Source: VRUE01 sp963703175 (GTDB taxonomy: Bacteria; Actinomycetota; Thermoleophilia; Solirubrobacterales; 70-9). From it: 64,000 bases of DNA. Location: the NCBI GenBank assembly GCA_963703175.1, contig OY969794.1, forward strand, positions 1,240,001 through 1,304,000, given 5' to 3'. Shown piece after piece: positions 44,181 to 52,268 of this stretch (position 1 is the first letter of the stretch; each line of letters begins with the position of its first letter). The notes beneath the pieces are model-generated. The model searched no databases. It was not told the DNA's origin and worked only from the letters and a program-made list of their open reading frames with translations. Made by a program: the position numbers and the translations under genes.

Positions 44181-45526
44181 GTGAACTTCTGGCGCTCGGC
44201 GTCTCGCACAAGACGGCCCCGCTCGATCTGCGTGAGCGGCTCTCGCTGACCGAGGGTCGCGCGGTCGGCGCCCTGCACGAGCTGACCGCCGTGGACGGTA
44301 TTCACGAGGCGGCGGCGATATCGACCTGCAATCGAACCGAGCTTTACCTGATCGTCTCCGACACGGTCGAAGCCGAGTCACAGGCGCTGGGCGTGCTCAC
44401 CCGCCAGGCGGAGATCCGCCCGACCGAGCTGCTCGGCCACCTCTACTCGCTGCGCGCCGGCGAAGCCGCCCGCCACCTTTTCCGCGTCACCGCCGGGCTC
44501 GACTCGATGATCGTCGGCGAGGCCGAGATCCAGGGCCAGGTCAAACGCGCCTACGAGCTGGCTCTGGTTGAGGGCGCCACTGGGCCGATCCTCAACCGCC
44601 TTTTCCGCGGCGCGCTCGCCGCCGGGGGCCGTGTCCGCGAGGAGACCGCGATCGGCGAGAAGGGCGTTTCGGTTCCCTCCGTTGCGGTCGAGTTGGCGCG
44701 GCGCACGCTCGGCGACCTCGGCGAGAAGCGGGTGCTGGTGATCGGCGCCGGTGAGACCGCCGAGCTGGTCGCCAAAGCGCTGGTCGCCCGCGGCGCCGCC
44801 AGCGTCTTTGTCGCCAACCGCCACTACGACCGAGCGATCGGCCTGGCCCAGCGCTTCCACGGCGAGGCCGTCCGCTTCGAGGAGCTGCCCGAGCAGCTGC
44901 AGGCCGCCGACATCGTCGTCTCGGCGACCAACTCGCCACATCACATCGTCGAGCGCGACGGCCTCGCCCAGGTAATGGAGACGCGCTCCGGCCGGCCGCT
45001 GCTCCTGGTCGACATCGCGGTGCCGCGCGACATCGAACCCGAGTGCCGCGAGGTCGCCGGGGTCAGCCTGCACGACATCGACGACGTCCAGCAGATCGCC
45101 GAGCGCAACGCCGGCGACCGCGAGGGCGAGGCGCGGCGGGCGGAGCCGATCCTCAGCGCCGAGCTGGACCGCTTCGAGCGCTGGCTTGCCTCGCTCGAGG
45201 TGGTGCCAACGATCGCCTCAATGCGCGAGCGCGCCGACGAGATCGTCGGCCGGGTGCTGGCCGAGAACGACGGGCGCTGGGAAAACCTTGGCGAGGCAGA
45301 CCGTGAGCGGCTTACGGCTATGGCAAAGTCGATCGCCTCGCGCCTCCTGCACGAGCCGACCCTGCGGATGAAGCGCTCTGCCGGCAGCGACGACGCCTAC
45401 CTGTATGTGAGCGCGCTGCGCGAGTTGTTCGGGCTTGACGCCGGGACCGAGCCGGAGGAAGAGGCTGGAGCGCAGGTGACGGATATCTCGGAGCGTAGGG
45501 CGGGTCCCGGCAGGGGTTCCGCTTAA
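44177..45526 (+). CDS. hemA: Glutamyl-tRNA reductase
   Basis: A 449-residue enzyme that reduces Glu-tRNA to glutamate-1-semialdehyde, the first committed step of C5-pathway tetrapyrrole synthesis. GVSHKTAPLDLRERL at residue 8 and the catalytic Cys in ISTCNRTELYLI near 50 are clear. The NADPH domain has VLVIGAGETAELVAKAL near 185, and a C-terminal dimerisation helix follows. The last residues (RRAGPGRGSA) and the stop are encoded by the left arm of a family B palindromic element, so the native C-terminus has been replaced or extended. Confidence 0.94.
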   Translation: MSELLALGVSHKTAPLDLRERLSLTEGRAVGALHELTAVDGIHEAAAISTCNRTELYLIVSDTVEAESQALGVLTRQAEIRPTELLGHLYSLRAGEAARHLFRVTAGLDSMIVGEAEIQGQVKRAYELALVEGATGPILNRLFRGALAAGGRVREETAIGEKGVSVPSVAVELARRTLGDLGEKRVLVIGAGETAELVAKALVARGAASVFVANRHYDRAIGLAQRFHGEAVRFEELPEQLQAADIVVSATNSPHHIVERDGLAQVMETRSGRPLLLVDIAVPRDIEPECREVAGVSLHDIDDVQQIAERNAGDREGEARRAEPILSAELDRFERWLASLEVVPTIASMRERADEIVGRVLAENDGRWENLGEADRERLTAMAKSIASRLLHEPTLRMKRSAGSDDAYLYVSALRELFGLDAGTEPEEEAGAQVTDISERRAGPGRGSA

Positions 45527-45610
45527 CTTTTTTTGAAGACAGCCCGTGGCTGTCCGCCATCGTCGCCGCAAAAAAAGTACAAGACGCTCCACCCCTACCG
45601 GGACCCGCCC
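45498..45610. repeat. Nested palindromic element, family B copy 2
   Basis: Perfect 13-base arms GGGCGGGTCCCGG (45498-45510) and CCGGGACCCGCCC (45598-45610) flank a core almost identical to the 16364 copy (CAGGGGTTCCGCTTAAC, GAAGACAGC, AAAAAAAGTACAAGACG, TCCACCCCTACC). The element contains the hemA stop (45524-45526) and ends one base before the hemC ATG, so it forms the whole hemA-hemC junction. Confidence 0.88.
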
Positions 45611-45611
45611 A

Positions 45612-46487
45612 ATGATTCGGATCGCCACTCGTAACAGCGCACTTGCCAAGGCCCAAGCTGGTCAGGTCGCCGCGCTTTTGGGGGGAGCTGAGCTGGTTGA
45701 GGTTTCCTCCGATGGGGAGGTTGAGGATAAGGCGCGCTTTGTGCGTGGGGTTGAGCGGGCGCTGCTGGCGGTAGAAGCGGATATCGGTGTGCACTCGGCC
45801 AAGGATGTGCCGGCGGAGATGCCGGAGGGGCTCGTGATCGCAGCGGTACCCGCGCGGGAGGACCCGGCCGACGTTTGGATCGGGGCCGGCGATTCTCTTG
45901 CCGACGTTCCCGAGGGCACCAGGGTGGGCACGGCCAGCCTGCGGCGTCGTGCGCAGCTGTTGGCGGTGCGGCCCGATCTGGAGGTGAACGAGCTGCACGG
46001 CAACGTCGATACGCGGCTGCGCAAGCTGGCCGAGGGTGAGCTCGACGCGATAGTGCTCGCCGGCGCGGGACTGCGACGACTGGGACGCGAAGGCGAGATT
46101 TCGTTCTCGCTCCCCGGTGAAGCGATGACCCCAGCCGCGGGACAAGGGGCGTTGGTCCTCCAAGTTCGTGCGGACGACGCGGACGCAATCGGGGTCGCGG
46201 CCGCGATCACCAACGAGACCGCACTTCGTGAGCTGACCGCCGAGCGCGCCGTCGTCGCACTGCTCGACGCGACCTGCGCAACGCCGATCGGCGTCCACGC
46301 CAAAGTCAGCGGCGAGCAGCTCGCGATCGAGTCCTTCGTCGGCCTGCCCGACGGCAGTGAGTGGATCCGTGACCGGGTGGAGGGTGATGCGGAGGAGCCG
46401 GCGGCAGCAGGCGCGCTCCTCACCGAGCGCCTGCTGAGCGCCGGCGCACGCGACATCCTCGACCGCGCCGAGGAGCTCGCAGGATGA
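45612..46487 (+). CDS. hemC: Porphobilinogen deaminase (hydroxymethylbilane synthase)
   Basis: 291 residues from ATG 45612, MIRIATRNSALAKAQAGQV (family-typical opening). GVHSAKDVPAEMPEGL near 57, GTASLRRRAQLLAVRPDLEV near 98-117, LAGAGLRRLGR near 142, and the dipyrromethane-cofactor cysteine in LLDATCATPIGVHA near 218-231. It joins four porphobilinogens into hydroxymethylbilane. There is no ribosome binding site outside the palindrome that immediately precedes it; translation may depend on the AAGACG/AAAAGT region within the hairpin. Confidence 0.94.
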   Translation: MIRIATRNSALAKAQAGQVAALLGGAELVEVSSDGEVEDKARFVRGVERALLAVEADIGVHSAKDVPAEMPEGLVIAAVPAREDPADVWIGAGDSLADVPEGTRVGTASLRRRAQLLAVRPDLEVNELHGNVDTRLRKLAEGELDAIVLAGAGLRRLGREGEISFSLPGEAMTPAAGQGALVLQVRADDADAIGVAAAITNETALRELTAERAVVALLDATCATPIGVHAKVSGEQLAIESFVGLPDGSEWIRDRVEGDAEEPAAAGALLTERLLSAGARDILDRAEELAG

Positions 46488-46542
46488 CCAAGGCGCTTCC
46501 GGTGTGCGAAATCCACCGTATAAGCGGAAAGGGAACACCGGA

Positions 46543-48153
46543 ATGAGTGCTCGACCCGGTGTGGTCTACCTGGTCGGGGCCGGTCCGGGCGATCCCGGCC
46601 TGATGACGGCGCGATCGCTGGAGCTGATCGCCTCCGCCGACGCGATCTTCCACGACCGCCTGATCCCGCCCGGCGCGCTAGCCGGCGCCCGAGCCGACGC
46701 CGAGCTCACCTACGTAGGCAAGGCCCCAGCGGACGTGCCGTCGCTAAGAGGCCACCATGGGTACTCAAGCGACGGCACGTCGGTCGCGCAGGGGGAGATC
46801 CACGCGCGGTTGATCGAGGCGGCACGGGCGGGCAAGAGCGTGGTGCGACTGAAGGGCGGTGACCCGTTCGTCTTCGGCCGGGGAGGCGAGGAGGGAGAAG
46901 CGCTGCGCGAGGCTGGGATCGAGTTCGAGGTCGTCCCCGGTGTCACCGCCGGAGTGGCGGCAAGCGCCTACGCAGGGATCCCGGTCACCCACCGCGACGA
47001 CGCCTCCGCGGTCGCCTTCGTCACCGGCCATGAGGATCCCGAGAAGCCAGAGACGGCTCTGGACTGGGAGGCGCTGGCGCGCTTCCCCGGCACCCTCGTC
47101 TTCTATATGGGCGTCAAACGACTGGGCGACAACGCCGCGGCGCTGATCGCCGCAGGCCGCGACGCTGACGAGCCGGCCGCCGCGGTGGAACGCGGGGCGA
47201 TGGACGGACAGCGCACCGTCGTCGCGACGCTGGGAACCCTTGCCGAGGCGGTCGAGCACGAGGAGATCGGCGCCCCAGCGTTGATCGTTGTCGGCGGGGT
47301 AGTCGAGCGACGCGAAGCGCTCGCCTGGCTCGAGCGACGACCCCTGTACGGGCGCCGCATCGTCGTCACCCGCGCCCGCGCGCAGGCGAGCGGGCTGGCC
47401 GCGACACTGCATGACTTGGGCGCCGAGGTGGTCGAGCTGCCAGCAATCCGGATCGAGCCACGGATCGAGACCGAGGAGGTGCGGCGGGCCGTTGCCAACC
47501 TAGGTGAGTACGCGCTGGTCTGCGTGACGAGCCCGAACGGGGCGCGCCTCTTGTTCGACGCGATGAGCGAAGCCGGCCTCGACGCTCGGGCGCTAGGCGC
47601 AGCTCCGAAACAGCAGCAGGTAGGGGAGACAAGTTCGGGCGCCGGCGGCTCGGCACGAGCAGGGACGACAATCGCCGCGATCGGTCCCGGCACCGCGCGG
47701 GCGCTGCTCGAACACGGGATCAAGGCAGACATAGTCCCGGAGCGCTTCGTTGCCGAGGCGCTGATCGAAGCGCTAGAGGGAGTCGATGTCGATGGCAAAC
47801 GTGTCCTCATCGCCCGCGCCGCCGAGGCGCGCGACATCCTCCCCGACGCGCTGCGCGAGCGCGGCGCCGAAGTCGACATCGTCTCTCTCTACGAGACGGT
47901 GCGCGAGGCGCCCGAACCAGAAGCGGTCGAGGCGGCACAAGCCGCCGACTACGTCACCTTCACCTCCTCCTCCACGGTGCGCAACCTGACCGAGGCACTC
48001 GGCGACCGCTTCCCCGCCAACGCCCGCATCGTCTCGATCGGCCCGGTGACCACCGAGGCCGCACGCGATGCCGGCCTAGAGGTCGCGGTCGAGGCCGAGC
48101 GCCACAACATCGACGGCCTCATCGCCGCCCTTCTCGCCGATGCCGCCCAATGA
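46543..48153 (+). CDS. cobA/hemD: Fused uroporphyrinogen-III C-methyltransferase / uroporphyrinogen-III synthase
   Basis: A 536-residue bifunctional enzyme. The N-terminal SUMT domain (about 1-250: VYLVGAGPGDPGLMTARSLELI, VVRLKGGDPFVFGRGGEE, VPGVTAGVAASAYAGIPVTHR) makes precorrin-2 for siroheme/B12. The C-terminal HemD domain (about 260-536: RRIVVTRARAQASGLAATL, VCVTSPNGARLLF, TFTSSSTVRNLTEAL) cyclises hydroxymethylbilane to uroporphyrinogen III. A low-complexity insert (KQQQVGETSSGAGGSARAG) interrupts HemD before TIAAIGPGTA. Start ATG 46543 with AAGGGAA upstream. Provides both heme and corrinoid branches. Confidence 0.94.
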   Translation: MSARPGVVYLVGAGPGDPGLMTARSLELIASADAIFHDRLIPPGALAGARADAELTYVGKAPADVPSLRGHHGYSSDGTSVAQGEIHARLIEAARAGKSVVRLKGGDPFVFGRGGEEGEALREAGIEFEVVPGVTAGVAASAYAGIPVTHRDDASAVAFVTGHEDPEKPETALDWEALARFPGTLVFYMGVKRLGDNAAALIAAGRDADEPAAAVERGAMDGQRTVVATLGTLAEAVEHEEIGAPALIVVGGVVERREALAWLERRPLYGRRIVVTRARAQASGLAATLHDLGAEVVELPAIRIEPRIETEEVRRAVANLGEYALVCVTSPNGARLLFDAMSEAGLDARALGAAPKQQQVGETSSGAGGSARAGTTIAAIGPGTARALLEHGIKADIVPERFVAEALIEALEGVDVDGKRVLIARAAEARDILPDALRERGAEVDIVSLYETVREAPEPEAVEAAQAADYVTFTSSSTVRNLTEALGDRFPANARIVSIGPVTTEAARDAGLEVAVEAERHNIDGLIAALLADAAQ

Positions 48154-48192
48154 TGGATCTTTGTGTCCCTTATAGGGGATACAAAGATCCAT
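48153..48192 (+). promoter_or_regulatory. Hairpin spanning the cobA/hemD stop and the birA start
   Basis: ATGGATCTTTGTGTCCC and GGGGATACAAAGATCCAT form a nearly perfect 16-17-base stem around CTTATA. The stem begins on the last base of the upstream stop and ends within the first ATG of birA. It could couple or limit birA translation, or act as a terminator. Confidence 0.5.
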
Positions 48193-49027
48193 GATGCGGG
48201 AGGTGAACTTCGGGGCGCCACACCGGCACTTTCAGATGACGGACTCGACCAATGCCCGCGCGCGGGCATTGGTCGAGTCCGGAGCCCCCGGCGGCACCGT
48301 CGTAACCGCCGCCGAGCAGACCGCCGGCCGGGGGCGCCAGGGCCGCACCTGGACTGCGCCGCCCGGCAAGGCCCTCCTCTACTCGGCGATCCTCCGCCCG
48401 CTCGACCAGCGCCACCTGCTGCTACCTCTGTCCGTCCCGCTCGCCGTCTGCGCGACGGCCGAAGAGCTGAATCCCAGCGTCAAGTGCCAGGTCAAGTGGC
48501 CAAACGACGTCTGGATCGACGGCCGCAAGCTAGCGGGAGTCCTTATCGAGGCCAAGCCCCAGGACGGTTGGGCCGTCATCGGAGTCGGCCTCAACCTCTC
48601 AATAGCTCCCAATGAGTTTCCGCCCGAGCTCCGCGACACGGCGATTTCGCTTCTCGGTGTGCTCGAGGGGAGTCGGGAGTCGCCTCGACGATGCCTCGCG
48701 AAGCGGCCCCGGCAGGGTGATTCCCGCCGCGAAGCGGCACCAGATTCCACCGCCGAAGGCGGTGGTGGGCACTCGGCGAGGCGACTCCCTACTCCCCGCC
48801 AGGCCACCGCAGTCCTGAACCGCCACCTCGACCGCTGGGTCGCTGCCGACCGACAGAAGACGCTGGCCGCATGGCGAGAGCGCGATGCACTGAGGGGTCG
48901 TCAGATCTCCTGGAACGGCGGCAGCGGCGTCGCCGACGGAATTGAAGACTCGGGCGACCTAGTCGTCGCCGCCACTGGCGGCGACCGGGTCGTCCTCGGC
49001 GCCGGTGAGGTCCACCTCAGGCTCTGA
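48191..49027 (+). CDS. birA: Biotin--[acetyl-CoA-carboxylase] ligase, with an in-frame palindromic-repeat insertion
   Basis: A 278-residue biotin protein ligase without N-terminal repressor HTH. HFQMTDSTNARARAL at residue 13, the biotin/ATP motif GRGRQGRTWTAPPGKALLYS near 46-66, KCQVKWPNDVWIDGRKLAGVLIEA near 98-121, and the C-terminal domain GVADGIEDSGDLVVAATGGDRVVLGAGEVHLRL. Between ISLLGV and TAVLNRHLDRW about 44 residues (roughly 157-204, RESPRRCLAKRPRQ...) are encoded by family A element 48667-48797, which keeps the frame open. A normal enzyme has a short helix-loop here. The 3' end overlaps the convergent helicase gene by 69 bases. Confidence 0.88.
   Translation: MMREVNFGAPHRHFQMTDSTNARARALVESGAPGGTVVTAAEQTAGRGRQGRTWTAPPGKALLYSAILRPLDQRHLLLPLSVPLAVCATAEELNPSVKCQVKWPNDVWIDGRKLAGVLIEAKPQDGWAVIGVGLNLSIAPNEFPPELRDTAISLLGVLEGSRESPRRCLAKRPRQGDSRREAAPDSTAEGGGGHSARRLPTPRQATAVLNRHLDRWVAADRQKTLAAWRERDALRGRQISWNGGSGVADGIEDSGDLVVAATGGDRVVLGAGEVHLRL
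48667..48797. repeat. Nested palindromic element, family A copy 4, inside birA
   Basis: Arms of 21 bases (48667-48687 and 48777-48797, one mismatch; inner GGAGTCGCCTCG against CGAGGCGACTCC) flank a core with ATGCCTCGCGAAGCGGCCCC, GCCGCGAAGCGGCACC and CACCGCCGAAGGCGGTGG. It is the only copy inside a coding sequence; its plus-strand frame has no stop codon and is translated as part of BirA. Confidence 0.9.
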
Positions 49028-51517
49028 GCCGTTTCCCGCGGACTTCGCTTTTCTCGCTCTGGGCGCACGCTTCCGCGGTTTCGCGCCGTTCTCGCCATCG
49101 CCCGCCTGAGCGCCACCTTTGCCCTTTTTGCGCTTGCGACGACGTTTACCGCCTTTGGGGAAGTTGCGCAGCAGTTCACGCGCGGTCGCCGAAGGTTTGC
49201 GAGCCATCCGCATCCGCGCCCCGCGCAGCACCTCCTCGCCTTCGGGCGTGTGCGAGACCGCGCCGGCGAGCAGCGCCACCGCCAAGCGGCGGTCCTGTTT
49301 GCGCGCCGCGTGGACGAGGCGGCGGGCGTTGCGCCCGTGGGCGCGGCCCGAAGAATTGACCAACAGGCCGAGCAGCCGCTTCGTCTCTGGCCAGCGCTGT
49401 ACGGCGTACTCTTCGTGCAGCTCAGGGGTGTAGGACGCTAGTCGCCAAACCCACGCTTGGGCCTGATCGCGGCGGCCGATCCGTTTGTCGACCAGCGCCT
49501 GCAGCAAAGTTTTCGTCCCGGCCCGCTTGTCCTCGCGGCTCCAAGTGCCGACGATGTCGATCGCGTCATCGAAGGCATCGGCATCGCGCAGGTCGGCAAT
49601 CTCGGCCAACGCTTTCAGCTGCAGCTGCGAGTTGCGGTTGCGCTGCACACAAGTAAGCAGGAAGCGCCGGCGCAGCTCCTTGGTGCGATCGTTCTGCAGC
49701 ATCGAGCGAGCGCGGCGCCAGTTCTGGGGGGTGACCCGCGCCCCGGCAAGAGCAGCCCAAGCGTGCTGCTCGGGATAGTCGAGGTTCTCGACCGCAATCC
49801 GCCAGAGCTCGCGTTCAAGCACCTGGGTGCGTTTTTCGGAATCCTCCGAGACGGGGACGATCCGCCGCTCGACCCGTACGCGGCGGCCGCGGCCGCGACG
49901 CACCGGGCCGACGACGATCGCACCACCGCGGTAAACGTCGCGGTCGAGCAAGCTGTGCAGGGTGACGATCGTCTCGTCGTGGGTCGTCGCCGGGTGGACG
50001 AAGTCGATTACGAGGCCCGCCTCCTTGCCCGGCGCGCGACGGGTGACGCGGCCGACCCGCTGCTGATAAATACGCCGCGAGGCGGTTGGGGCGAGGTGCA
50101 TGCAGATCGTCGCCCGCGGCGAGTTCCAACCCTCGGCGAGCAGCATCGCGTTGCAGAGCACATCGACCTCGCCGCGCTCGAAGCCGGCGAGGATCTCGGC
50201 CAATTCGCGCTTCGGCGTCTCGCCGGAGACGGCGCGGGCGACGATGCCCGCTTTCTGCAGCGCCTTGGCGACGTTCTTCGCGTGCTGGACACCGGCGGTG
50301 TAAAGGACGCCGGGCGTCTTCGAAAAGCGGGTCTTGTAGAGGTCTGCGATCGCGACGTTGAAGGGCTCCTGGTCGAGCAGCGCGGCCAGCTCCTCCTGGT
50401 CGAAGTCCTGGTCGACCTCGCCTTTGCGCAGCGGCACCTTGGCGATCGTCCGCACCCCCGGCCCGGGCGGGATGCGCATGCAGCGCAGCGGCGCGATCAC
50501 CCCGCGGCGGGCCGCCTGAGCAAGGTCGAAGCGCGAGGTCTGGGTCGGGAAGAGGTCGGCGACGTGGCGGGCAATAAGCGCCCCGGTCGCGGTCATGCCG
50601 ATGAAGACCGGGCCGGTCCAGGCGCGGATGCAGGCGCTGGTTTTCTCGCCCAGCGCGGTGTGCGCCTCGTCGCAGATCACAATCGAGTACGCGTCAGAGA
50701 CTTTCTTGTGGTTGCGGACGAACCACTGGTAGGTCTCAACCGTGACCGGGCCATCGGGATCGTCGCGGTCGCCGAGCAGCGGTGGTCGTAAGCGCTCCTT
50801 ATAACCGCGGTCGGAGATCTCGCCGATGAACTGGTCGACCAGGTTGCGACGGTGGGTGAGGATCAGGACTCCGCCGGTGCGGGTGGCGTCGATGAAGCCG
50901 ACTGCGGCGACCGTCTTGCCAGCGCCGGTGGCGTGCTCGAACCAGAAGCGCCGAGCGGCGCCAGGGTCATCGGCGGCCTCGGCGACAGCCTCCTCCTCAT
51001 CGTCCTCGACCGGCTCTTCCTCCCAGTCCTGCGGCTCCTCGTCGGGCGCAAGCTCCTCCGGCTCGTCGTCCTCCTCCTCGTCATCCTCACCCTCTTCATC
51101 TACCGTCTCGCCATTGCTGCTGGACTCGGCAAGCTCGGCGACGGTGGGCTCAGCGCCGTTTTCGGCCGCCGTCTGCTGCTCGGACATCAGCTCGGTCAGG
51201 GTGCCCGAGAGCGCGTCGACCTGGTGCGGATTGAGTTCGGCTCCGTCACGCAACTTCGGTGGTTCGTCGGCCAACAACCGCTCGAGCCCGAGCAACAGCG
51301 AGAAGTCGCGGCGCCACTGGATCGAGGGCTCCTCCCGGCCTTCGTCGAGCTCCTTCAGCGCAGCGTCGAGAGCGCGGCGGCGGGCAGTTCCAGGGGCGAG
51401 TGCCTCGGGGCCCTCGCCGTCGAGCAGCAGCGGCTCGCGGGCAAACGTCGCCGCCCGCTCAATGTCGGCGCCTGAAGGAACTGCCGCTCGCGCGGCAACT
51501 TCGCTGGTCTTGGCCAT
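48959..51517 (-). CDS. SF2 DEAD/DEAH-box helicase with acidic insert
   Basis: 852 residues. ELNPHQVDALSG near residue 92 is the Q-like helicase entry. A strongly acidic low-complexity segment follows (about 135-190, runs of Glu/Asp), and only then motif I, FEHATGAGKTVAAVGFI near 193. Motif II is VICDEAHTALGEKTSA near 280, motif III IGMTATGALIA, motif V LLAEGWNSPRATICMHL and motif VI QQRVGRVTRRAPGKE near 495. The C-terminal half is helical and ends in a Lys/Arg-rich tail (GGKRRRKRKKGKGG) with a final acidic stretch. Nucleic-acid unwinding is expected; the pathway is unknown. No nuclease or defence partner is adjacent. Confidence 0.85.
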   Translation of the reverse strand: MAKTSEVAARAAVPSGADIERAATFAREPLLLDGEGPEALAPGTARRRALDAALKELDEGREEPSIQWRRDFSLLLGLERLLADEPPKLRDGAELNPHQVDALSGTLTELMSEQQTAAENGAEPTVAELAESSSNGETVDEEGEDDEEEDDEPEELAPDEEPQDWEEEPVEDDEEEAVAEAADDPGAARRFWFEHATGAGKTVAAVGFIDATRTGGVLILTHRRNLVDQFIGEISDRGYKERLRPPLLGDRDDPDGPVTVETYQWFVRNHKKVSDAYSIVICDEAHTALGEKTSACIRAWTGPVFIGMTATGALIARHVADLFPTQTSRFDLAQAARRGVIAPLRCMRIPPGPGVRTIAKVPLRKGEVDQDFDQEELAALLDQEPFNVAIADLYKTRFSKTPGVLYTAGVQHAKNVAKALQKAGIVARAVSGETPKRELAEILAGFERGEVDVLCNAMLLAEGWNSPRATICMHLAPTASRRIYQQRVGRVTRRAPGKEAGLVIDFVHPATTHDETIVTLHSLLDRDVYRGGAIVVGPVRRGRGRRVRVERRIVPVSEDSEKRTQVLERELWRIAVENLDYPEQHAWAALAGARVTPQNWRRARSMLQNDRTKELRRRFLLTCVQRNRNSQLQLKALAEIADLRDADAFDDAIDIVGTWSREDKRAGTKTLLQALVDKRIGRRDQAQAWVWRLASYTPELHEEYAVQRWPETKRLLGLLVNSSGRAHGRNARRLVHAARKQDRRLAVALLAGAVSHTPEGEEVLRGARMRMARKPSATARELLRNFPKGGKRRRKRKKGKGGAQAGDGENGAKPRKRAPRARKAKSAGNGSEPEVDLTGAEDDPVAASGGDD

Positions 51518-51670
51518 AAAGGCTTGTGCTTTCGTTCCCGCAACGACGCAACGCGTGCTGCCGGAGACTTAGACGAGGATGCCGGGAGGTTGGCTCTTCC
51601 TTCCCCCCAGCGCACTCGAGCGGCTCGCATACGGCGAACCGGACCCGCCTATTGTAAACAAGGAACCCAG

Positions 51671-52261
51671 ATGAATGAATCCAAAGCTCGTATGTGCGTA
51701 CTTACGCTCGTCGTAACCGTGCTAGTGATCACCGGCTGCGGGTCATCGCAAAGCGGTGACTACGGCGGTCAGCACCCTGACTACACCAGGGCGTTGGCCG
51801 GATCACCACCGGCCCTTGCCGCGTTGCACCAACAGGCGGACGAACTTTTGGGCGGCGGCAAGAACGCCTACGAAAGCCGACTCGCGGCGCTGCGCGGATA
51901 CCCCGCGGTGGTCAACGTCTGGGCTTCCTGGTGCGGGCCCTGTCGCTTCGAGTTCCCCCACTTCCAGCAGGCCGCAGCCGACTACGGCAAAAGGGTTGCC
52001 TTCCTTGGGGTCGACACGGAGGACTCTGACGACGCTGCGAGCACCTTCCTCGAAGAGGCGCCGGTGCCCTACCCCAGCTACACCGACCCCGACAAAGACA
52101 TCGGCGAAGCGATCGGGGCGTCGCTTGGCCTCCCCGATACCGCCTTCTACAACCGCCACGGGGAACTCGTCTACCTCAAGCAAGGACCGTACGACGACGC
52201 GGCTGAGCTGAAGGCGGACATCGAGCGCTATGCACTCGGCAGTCACGGCGAAGGCGCATAA
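51671..52261 (+). CDS. TlpA/ResA-like thioredoxin-fold lipoprotein
   Basis: 196 residues from ATG 51671. Signal with lipobox VITGC-GSS at residue 18-23, then VVNVWASWCGPCRFEFPHFQQ near 80 (WCxxC active site), FLGVDTEDSDDAASTFLEE near 115, and the cis-Pro region GLPDTAFYNRHGELV near 158. An exported, lipid-anchored reductase typical of disulfide handling in cytochrome c maturation or extracytoplasmic redox. The ccm genes are about 8 kb away. The 153-base gap upstream of it holds no recognised feature. Confidence 0.86.
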   Translation: MNESKARMCVLTLVVTVLVITGCGSSQSGDYGGQHPDYTRALAGSPPALAALHQQADELLGGGKNAYESRLAALRGYPAVVNVWASWCGPCRFEFPHFQQAAADYGKRVAFLGVDTEDSDDAASTFLEEAPVPYPSYTDPDKDIGEAIGASLGLPDTAFYNRHGELVYLKQGPYDDAAELKADIERYALGSHGEGA

Positions 52262-52268
52262 TCGCTCT

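Noticed and set aside
28645..48797. CRISPR array interpretation of the repeats
   Set aside because: Copies are dispersed many kilobases apart, have no regular spacers and no cas genes are present.
48959..51517. Helicase as part of a defence system
   Set aside because: No nuclease, methyltransferase or other defence partner is adjacent; neighbours are birA and a TlpA-like lipoprotein.
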